A stretch of DNA of 64,000 nucleotides from NCBI GenBank assembly GCA_014529385.2, contig CM043959.1, positions 60,030,253-60,094,252 of the forward strand, given 5' to 3'. The translations under genes were made by a program, and so were the position numbers. This stretch comes from Adiantum capillus-veneris. Its lineage: Eukaryota; Streptophyta; Polypodiopsida; Polypodiales; Pteridaceae. Position 1 is the stretch's first letter, and each line of letters opens with the position of its first letter. Below are positions 56,269-64,000 of this stretch, in pieces. The notes under the pieces are model-generated. The model was not told the DNA's origin. It searched no databases and was given only the letters and a program-made list of their open reading frames with translations.

Positions 56269-59200
56269 CTAGGGATCCTGCAATAGGCTCCATCGGGAAA
56301 CGTAACGTATGGCCCTAACAAGATGTGAGTAGATCATTACCGGAGATGTGTGATCCAATAGCCGGTATGTATCAGCTTTTCCTTCAACTTGGCCATAAAA
56401 AAAGCCTTCAACAACCTTCCCTCCTCTAACAATTTTTTTATGCCACTTATCCTTTTGTGCTTTCACCGTTTGGTACAACACTTCTGTGCATTTGATAATG
56501 TAGACGTCTTTGTTTGCCTCAGCTGCTTTTACTGCAAAATTATCCCCTATGGACAGCATGCCACTTAACATTTCAGGGCATCCTTCATATAGTGGCAGGT
56601 CGGACACTTGGCTCATCGGAATCGATGTTGAATCTCCACCCTCCTCCTCGTCATCTGATTCATCATCCCTAATTGTATCCCCGGACTCTGGCAATGGTTT
56701 GATGCAAACATATTTCCATTCTTCAATGTGCATTCTGTTCCTACATCTTCTTCACAACCCACGCATACACGGATCACAAAAGCATGAAAGTGATCGAAAG
56801 CGTATGGTGGTGCGGTTGTCCTGTGAATAGCCATCAGAACAATGAAATGAGCGAGAGCCAACGATGCGCTCACAGTCCCATTGTAGGTTGCACTGCACTT
56901 CATTCGCGCCAATAAGCCAAAAGACTCTTTGCGTATTACACCTCTGAGACTGTTCTCTTGGCTGAAAAGTTGCTTTCAAAAAGTTGACAACATCGGATGC
57001 ACACTTCATACGCCAGCCATCTGGTTTCAATTCCTCATGCGTCAAAGTTCTCTTGATGACTGCCCCTACCCCATCATGTTCACCTTTTCCATGGCCGGAT
57101 GCAGAGAAGTTATGCATCATGTGCAATCCTGTCATTTGATAGTACCTGGCCACAAAATAGTAAGGTCTACGGGCCTTGAATTGTGAAGCAACACCATCTG
57201 ACCAAACCCAATGTTGTTGCAGAGAATGTCCTCGCTCTTTCAGCCACTTGTCATGCAGCAAGAAACAATGTTGTACAAACAATGTGTCATGCTGCTTGTC
57301 ATCCGATATGTAGAAGTGTAGCGTCTTCTGTGTACCACCTGCTGCATTTCTTAAATAAGTGATGTGCACAAGTATTGTGACTTGGGTAGACCACCAATGC
57401 ATTGACTGAATTTCATTTTGAACTTTAAAGGAATAATTCTCCGCAAAGTCAATAACAGATACTACAACGTTGCTAGGAAAATTTTGCAAACTATCCTTGA
57501 ATTGTTGGGCTTGCCAGTGGAAGACAAAGTTGTGCCTAATGAAGCCTATTGGATGGGCTGAAAATAGGCTAAGAAAAGTCCCACTTTTCATCCGTTGCAC
57601 AATCAAGTCCTTTCTCTTCTTCTCACTCCCACCTTCGTGAACCTGTACTGTTCTAACCTCCATGAAAACCTTCACAGACACCTCCTTGCTATCCTCTGCT
57701 ATCTCATCGGTACAAAATGTCAACCTCCGTACTCCACATTGTGAGCAGTCCCCCATCAAGCATTTCTTTGCATGGTATTCAGAATTTGGAGGCTTTGGGC
57801 ACATGATGGATTCCCACATAATGGTGATGTGCTGACACACTGCTTGGTTTGCAAAACACGTTCCTCTCTCATCACCTCTGCAGCAAACGGAGCAAGTGCA
57901 AAGGTGACCTTTCCCGTGGTGCCCGAACTTGTTCTTCCGCATTTGATTAAGGGCCTCTTTGAAATAGAGCATCTGCACATGAACCACACAACAACAAGTA
58001 TTTCTGTCCTTCAACTTCCGTACAAAGTATGGCTTCAATGCCTCGAAGCATCTAAGAGACACTACCACTGTTCGGTGAGCCTTCTTGAATCTTTGGTACA
58101 GCTCAACCTATGGCACAAAAACAAAACGATTCAGAAAAAAACCAACATCATGGTACTGGTAAAATTTCACTACTGCAGTAGTGCCAAAACTGGCTTTCGA
58201 CAGTTCCAAATATGGTACTATAATAGTGGACAGAAGTGCACCCAAGTTCAACAGTACCCAAAAGTACCAAATTTGGTACTGTAATAGTGGGTAGACGTGC
58301 ACCCAAGTTCAATAGTACCAAAAAGTTCCAAATATGGTATCGTAGATTTGGTACTCTCGGTAGGCTTTGGTACTCTATAGATATTATTTGGTACTCTATA
58401 TATAGGCTTTGGTACTATCAGAAGTGTGGGGTACCCTGTAAATATACTTTGGTCCTATAGTGGTAGGCTTTGGTACTCTACAGATAGGATTTGGTACTCT
58501 TCAGAGAGGATTTGGTACTCTACAGATAGTCTTTGGTGGTATCCAATGAGTTTGGTACTCTACATATAGGCTTTGGTACTATCAGAAGTGTGGGGTACCC
58601 TGTAAATAGACTTTGGTCCTATAGTGGTAGGCTTTGGTACTCTACAGATAGGATCTGGTACTCTTTAGAGCGGATTTGGTACTCTACAGATAGTCTTTGG
58701 TGGTATCCGATGAGTTTGGTACTATGTAAATATACCTTGGTTCTCTATACATAGGCATTGGTACTGGATAAATAGGTTTTGGTACTCTGTCGAGAGGATT
58801 TGAAACTCTATGGATAGGCTTTGGCACTCAATCGCTAGGATTTTGTACTCGATATACCAGATTTGGTACTCTACAGATCTGAGTTGGTACTCCATAAAGG
58901 CTTTGGTACTCGATATACCGGATTTGGTACCCTACATATGTGCTTTGGTACTTTATAGATAGCCTTTGGTACTCGATAGACAATATTTGGTACTCTACAT
59001 ATAGGCTTTGGTACTATCAGAAGTGTGGGGTACCCTATAAATAGACTTTGGTCCTATAGTGATAGGCTTTGGTACTCTACAGATAGGATTTTGTACTCTA
59101 CAGAGAATATTTGGTACTCTACAAATAGTCTTTGGTGGTATCCGATGAGTTTGGTACTCTATAAATAGTTTTTGGTTCTCTATACATAGGCATTGGTACT

Positions 59201-60445
59201 GGATAAATAGGTATTGGTACTCTATCGAGAGGGTTTGAAACTCTATGGATAGGCTTTAGCACTCGATAGCTAGGATTTTGTACTCGATATACTGGATTTG
59301 GTACTCTACAAATCTGCTTTGGTACTCCATAGATAGCCTTTGGTACTCGATAGACATGATTTGGTGCTCTACATATAGGCTTTCGTACTATCAGAAGTGT
59401 GGGGTACCCTGTAAATAGATCCTGGTCCTATAGTGATAGGATTTGGTACTCTACAGAGAGGCTTTGGTGATATCCGTTGAGTTTGGTACTCTGTAAATAG
59501 ACTTTTGGTTCTCTATACATAGGAATTGGTACTAGATAATTAGGTTTTGGTACTCTATAAAGAGGGTTTTAAACTCTATGGATAGGCTTTGGCAGTCGAT
59601 AGCTAGGATTTGGTACTTTATAGATATTCTTTGGTACTGTAAACACCCTCTGCCGTACAGCAGACTACCAAATTTGGTACTGTCTGGACCAAATAAGCCT
59701 TAAGTAGCACCAAACAAGATGAACAATTACTAGAAGTTGTTGGTACCTGAGATTCGTCGAGTAGATGTATAGGATGTTTGACGACACTTTTCCTTCCAAT
59801 TCTCATTTTGCATATGTCTTTCTTGTTGGGTGAAACTCTGCTCTCTGATGTCCAAAAGGCATATACCAAATCTCTTGTTTCATTGGCAAAAACGGTTCCT
59901 CGTGGCAATTGTCTCTCACAAGCACTCAATGGCAACACTTCATCTTCATCTTTATTCTCTAGCCGTGAGCTTGCTGCAGCTATATTTTTTCGATGGATCC
60001 CCAAGATACTAGCCATTCTAAATTGGTTTACTGATTGTGAGTTTGTACTATTGTTTAGAATCATTGCCAAAGAGCTTCTCTTTACAAAAAGTTCACTTGC
60101 TGAATGAGGGACCTTGATTTGAGTCAAAGTGTTGCGCACACCAGATACAACAGTGTCTTCGACTTTGCTGAAATTTGATGGTTGCAGCAAGGAAAATGTT
60201 TGGTGGTCCAGGAGTTGCCGAAATATTTCCTTCTGCTCATTCTTTGCAATCCCTACTATTTGCTTGCGCCAACATCGAGCCACCGCTGCACAAATGTTCT
60301 TTCTTGACCTGGCTTCCCGTAATCCAAGAGCAAACGTAGGATGTCTTTCCTTGCTTCTCTGTGCGCGTTTCTTTGCAGCCCAATAATCATGAAGAAAAGC
60401 TTGATTATCGTCTGGAATACTAGTGCTAATGGAATTGATGTGCAT
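56269..60445 (-). CDS. Element B DDE-type transposase (two exons, one in-frame TGA)
   Basis: Exon 1 60445-59747 (233 codons): Arg-rich start, HTH-like FRMASILGIHRKNIAAASS, then AFWTSESRVSPNKKDIC and HPIHLLDESQ at the GT donor. Intron 59746-58108 holds the repeat array. Exon 2 58107-56269: VELYQRFKKAHRT, Cys/His-rich zinc-like part (NTCCCVVHVQM; CPKPPNSEYHAKKCLMGDC), VSVIDFAENYSF, HWVWSDGVASQFK, SGHGKGEHDGVGAVIKR, then CFCDPC. The putative triad is D, 83 residues, D, 39 residues, E. The element A copy shares all motifs and the intron at equal phase 0. The only disabling change seen is TGA at 56752-56754, where A has TGG (Trp). The last 160 codons stay open to a natural stop at 56269. The superfamily could not be fixed; 4 bp targets and the HGKG motif may relate it to Sola/Kolobok-like groups. 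Confidence 0.87.
58190..59660. repeat. Array of TTTGGTACTC units in the transposase intron (element B)
   Basis: About forty copies of (G/A)(C/G/A)TTTGGTACTCTA with ATAGATAGG spacers. They are organised into higher-order units of about 220-420 bp (for example ATCAGAAGTGTGGGGTACCC at 58408, 58579, 59013 and 59392). It ends near the splice donor. Also includes ACCAAATTTGGTACTG near 58267 and 59665. Confidence 0.93.
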
Positions 60446-60646
60446 CTGTTGAACATTGCTTGGGCCACCTTATACCTCGTCAAAAGAGAGGAACTATGCG
60501 TCACCTTCCATCTCGTCGATAGAGAGGATCTGTGCATCACCTTCTACCTCGTTGAAAGAGAGGTCTTGAGCATCACCTTCTATGTCATCAAAAGAAAGGT
60601 CTTGAGCATCACCAAGACAGTAATCTCCTGCGCTACTATCCATTTG

Positions 60647-60754
<108 letters not shown>

Positions 60755-61068
60755 ACAGCAGTTCGGTGGCTATGGAGGCGGCAAGGAAGGCGATAAGGTT
60801 CAAAACTGAGAGAGACACACAGGGAGAGGGACGTGCGAGGGAGGGAGGGAGGGAGGGAGAGAGAGAGGTGCTGGAGTGAAAGCTCCCAACCGTAACCCCA
60901 CCCCTCGGCCCCGCCGTCACCCCCACCTCTTCTTAGGATTGCATGCTTCTAAAGTTTAAAAAAAGTCCACTTAAAAAAGAAGTTTATTTGCCCTCCCCAA
61001 TTCCAAAAAAATGCCCATGGTTTTTACACACAAGAATCACCAAGCATATGTTGTGTCAAGGACACTAC

Positions 61069-61098
61069 TTTTTGTACCACCAAACCATGCTTTGACCC
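61069..61098 (-). repeat. Right terminal inverted repeat of element B
   Basis: Reading inward: GGGTCAAAGCATGGTTTGG then TGGTACAAAAA; 28 of 30 positions match the left end. Confidence 0.95.
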
Positions 61099-61102
61099 TT
61101 AC
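61099..61102. repeat. Right target-site duplication of element B (TTAC)
   Basis: Exact partner of 49848-49851. Confidence 0.95.
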
Positions 61103-61486
61103 ATAAACCCATGTTTTCCTAGTCACATCATCTATGAATGTTACATAGTACAATGAGCCACCAAGTGATGGTGTACTTGCAGGACCCCAAACGTCAGAAT
61201 GAACCAACTCAAGTTTTTTATTTTTTCTTCCATTTCCAGATTTTTGAAATTTTACCCTCTTTTGTTTACCATAAACACAATCTTCGAAGAACTCTAAGTC
61301 CACTTCTTTCAAACCTCGTAGAAGCTTCTTTGTTTGAAGGATTTGCATTCCTTTGGCACTCATACGCCCAAGCCGGTAGTACCACACCGCACTATCGACT
61401 TCTGTAGTTGTTGCAAAATCTGAAGGTTGCGTGCTAATAGTACACAAATAAAGTGTACCAACCTTTTCTCCCTTGGCAACCACCAA
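61103..61486 (-). pseudogene. Copia gag-pre-integrase and integrase N-terminal third
   Basis: VDSAVWYYRLGRMSAKGMQIL is the gag-pre-integrase domain; CVYGKQKRVKF and ELVHSDVWGP (first catalytic Asp) with LYYVTFIDDVTRKTWVYV follow. Translation runs directly into element B, giving the false end AWFGGTKSS. It continues at 49847 leftward. Confidence 0.93.
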
Positions 61487-61562
61487 AGGTCCCTTTGAGA
61501 TATTCCACCGTTTTCTTCCAAATGCAATGTGTGACCTTCATCGTCCAATTGTCCTATAGAGA

Positions 61563-62644
61563 TTAGAATTTTGCAAAGAGAAAGAACATGCCTAACATAT
61601 TTAAGCTTCCATTCATCTTCATTAGCAGTTTTGACACAAACTGTACCTTTGTCGATAATTTCATAAGCTTCATCATCTCCCAAGTATACATACCCAAAAT
61701 TACCTTTGGTGTAATCTGGGAATGTTGCTTGTTTGGTGCTGCATGGAATGAAGCCCTAGAATCTACTATCCAAGAATTAGACACATTGTCTAATGAGAGA
61801 ATTAGAGCATCTTGCTCTACTTTACCTGCCACATTGGCCTCCGATGTTGGCTTGTTGTCTTGAGACTCCAACTCCTTCTTCTTCTTTGACGAGCAATCCT
61901 TCTTGACGTGGCCCTTCTTGCCACAGTTCCAACATTCAAGAACTGACTTTGTGCGTGACTTGCTCCGTCTTGAGCGATCACGACCCTTTTGGTTTTTGAA
62001 CCTCTCGTTAAGCCTTCCTCTCGTTTCCACTAACAGTGCAGTACTTGATGATTCTCCTGTGCTTCTCCTTTGCATTTCCTCGCTTAGGAGAACACACACA
62101 ACATCATCAAACTTAAGAGTATTTGTGCCAAAAATAGAATTACTTACAGCCATCACAAGGCTATCCCAACTATCCGGTAGAGACGACAATATAAGGAGAG
62201 CTCACACTTCGTCATTAAAATTTATTTTCACCGATCCGAGCTGACTTATGTTTGTGTTAAAGTCATTTAGGTGTTCTGCAAAACTGAACCATTCTCTGCC
62301 ATCTTTAGATTGAATAAGCGCTTCATGCGAAATACCTTATTGGATGCCGATGGTTTCTCATAGAAATCGTCAAGTGACTTCATCAAGTCCTCCGTAGTCT
62401 TCATCTCTGAAATGTTGAAGGCCACCATTGATGCCAAGATTAACCGGATTGTTCCCATTGTCTTTCGATCAAGGACAATCCATGCTTCATCTGCCATCGT
62501 TGCGGGCTTCTTTGCAAGACCGCCTAGTGGCAAATAGAGGTCCTTTTGGTAGAGATAGTCTTCAATTTGCATCTTCCAATGTTGGTAGCTTTTTCCGTTG
62601 AACTTCTCAATCTTGAGCTTCCCTGCCTCTGCCATTACTCCCAC
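61563..62644 (-). pseudogene. Copia gag, zinc knuckle and protease
   Basis: Gag begins at 62644 (MGVMAEAGKLKIEKFNGKSY; SYQHWKMQIEDYL) and breaks near 62267. It resumes at 62189 (LPDSWDSLVMAVSNS) with a CCHC knuckle CWNCGKKGHVKKDC near 61930. The protease motif WIVDSRASFH near 61765 has Arg where D-S-G is expected, so it would be inactive. Gag forms the particle; the start ATG sits just downstream of the primer site. Confidence 0.93.
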
Positions 62645-62694
62645 TCAATTCAAGGAATCCTTTCCTTGAGATAATTTAGCTACGCGCAAACCTT

Positions 62695-62706
62695 GCTCTG
62701 ATACCA
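62695..62706 (-). promoter_or_regulatory. Primer binding site of the inner copia (initiator tRNA-Met)
   Basis: On the minus strand TGGTATCAGAGC, an exact match to the plant tRNA-Met primer site, two bases after the 5' LTR. Confidence 0.93.
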
Positions 62707-62708
62707 CT

Positions 62709-62795
62709 TTTTAGGAAATATGATGTAGCTAAGTAGATAATTGAGTAGGTTACTTAATGGAGACAGATAATTTTCACACACAAGAGATTATAGAG

Positions 62796-62844
<49 letters not shown>

Positions 62845-63421
62845 CACGATATACGTGGTTCACCCAATGTGGGCTACGTCCACGAAAAAGCATCCACTCA
62901 ATGTCTTTAGTACTTCAAATCAAGAAGTAGATTACAAAGGGAATATACCCTTTTGGAGCTCCTGCCTTGCTTCACTCTCACCACCTCACACCCACCTTGT
63001 TTCATCAACTTCACACTATGAAATGTGTGTAGAAATGGCCTCCTTTTATAGGCCAAAAGGGCTACCCTCTCTCATGAGAGGAAGCTATGTGTAGCCGCCC
63101 TTATGTAGATAAGGCCAAATCGAACCCTCCAATCCACCCATGTGTGGCCGCCCTTGAGAAGACAAGTCCTCCTTTGAAATCAACCACTGGACATTGACTA
63201 CTGGCCACCGGCCAACCGACCGCCGTCCGGCCTAATATTCCGATGAAAAGGAATGTTCCATCGAAGTGGACGTGAAAATTTTGATTTTTGGCTAGTGATT
63301 TTATTTTCCGGTGATTTATTTTTCTTCATGCACGATGGCTTCTCCTCATAATGGGGGCCTTACAAATGTGCATTTTTAACACAAAAAATTACAAGGGGTA
63401 AATCAGGCTCCATACTTAACA
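62709..63421 (-). repeat. 5' LTR of the inner copia (713 bp)
   Basis: Pairs with 46691-47471. The terminal TG on the plus strand is mutated to TT; the other end, CTTAACA, is intact. Contains (AG)n at 62800-62840. Confidence 0.92.
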
Positions 63422-63426
63422 AATGC
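63422..63426. repeat. Right target-site duplication AATGC (inner copia)
   Basis: Exact partner of 46686-46690. Confidence 0.93.
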
Positions 63427-64000
63427 AACTCAGATCACTATATATACAAAAGAATTTTAGAGATGAGAAATTCATCATCCTAATGTTGTATGTTGATGAT
63501 ATGTTAATTGCAAGTGCTAGCATACAGGATATGAGAGATCTAAAGGAGGAGTTGTCTAAATCTTTTTCAATGAAATATTTAGGTACTACAAAATGAATAC
63601 TCGGTATGAAAATGTCAAGCGATAGGTTAAAGAAGACATCAACACTATCTCAAGAGGATCGTTCCAGAAGGTACTAGAAAGGTTTGCAATGCAAAATGCA
63701 AAACCAGTTTCTACACCTATAGCTAGTCACTTTGAACTAGCCAAGGATATGTGTCAAAAGACACAAGAGGAGATAGTTTACATGTCTAAAGTTCCATTTA
63801 CTATAGCAATAGGTTCTCTAATGTATGCTATGGTCTGAACAAGGCCACATATTGCACATGCAATGGGAGTTGTGAGTAGGTTCATGGAAAATCCAGCTAA
63901 AGAGCATTGACAAGCTGTGAAATGGATACTTAGGTATCTAAGAGGGACAACCACGAATGCTTTATATTTTGGAGGCATTGATATTTTCCTGCAAGGATAT
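63427..64000 (+). pseudogene. Outer plus-strand copia pol relic, right part (RT)
   Basis: Across frames: DEKFIILMLYVDDMLIASAS (catalytic YVDD), LKEELSKSFSMKYLG, LSQEDRS, and later APLPIAIGSLMYAMV-like and AKEHXQAVKWILRYLRGT wording up to the window edge. It continues directly from 46690. Stops at several positions; inactive. Confidence 0.87.

Noticed and set aside
56752-56754. TGA as selenocysteine or programmed readthrough in the transposase
   Set aside because: Element A has a plain Trp codon here and land plants lack selenocysteine insertion; a point mutation is simpler.

Overview
The window is nuclear DNA from a land plant with a large, transposon-packed genome. It holds plant-type Ty3/gypsy and Ty1/copia elements primed by initiator tRNA-Met, a plant-type ABCG transporter remnant with introns, a beta-tubulin fragment, long (AG)n/(CA)n tracts and no bacterial-style operons. 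I cannot name the species; a fern or lycophyte would fit but the sequence does not prove it. I see no intact host gene. Almost everything is nested mobile DNA, and several insertions can be delimited to the base by target-site duplications (TSDs).

Layout. (1) 1-~28264: a Ty3/gypsy chromovirus (gag, protease, RT, RNase H, integrase, chromodomain, start of 3' LTR) split twice. At 827-11733 it is split by a gypsy element with very long LTRs (3.9 and 3.3 kb, TSD GTTCA). At 13075-24477 it is split by an 11.4 kb DNA transposon, here called element A. (2) 28265-39360: repeat-rich intergenic DNA with a 1.43 kb solo LTR, a multi-exon ABCG transporter pseudogene and a beta-tubulin fragment. (3) 39369-41800: a decayed Penelope-like reverse transcriptase; then a foldback element, a perfect-arm hairpin and a gypsy leader remnant (PBS for tRNA-Asp). 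(4) 45110-64000: a plus-strand copia pol relic interrupted by a minus-strand copia of the same lineage (46691-63421, TSD AATGC), itself interrupted by an 11.2 kb DNA transposon, element B (49852-61098, TSD TTAC).

The main discovery candidate is the A/B pair. Both start and end with GGGTNNAAGCATG terminal inverted repeats, and both sit on a 4 bp TTAY duplication whose removal restores the host retrotransposon reading frame. They share a gene layout. On the plus strand are a gene with a conserved novel N-terminal domain, coiled coil, RING-like zinc finger and acidic tail, then an FCP1/NIF-like HAD-phosphatase domain carrying DLNG in place of the usual DxDx catalytic motif. On the minus strand, convergent, is a two-exon DDE-type transposase of about 845 codons with HWVWSDG and GHGKGEHDG motifs and an intron at the same position and phase in both copies. 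Each element is also filled with its own palindromic short repeat (A: TATGCTAATTAGCATA; B: GTACCAAATTTGGTAC) in introns and between the convergent genes, and each repeat resembles the family-specific part of that element's own terminal repeat. A is clearly dead (frameshifts, stops, a nested 212 bp MITE). B is nearly intact, with a single TGA in place of a Trp codon in the transposase.
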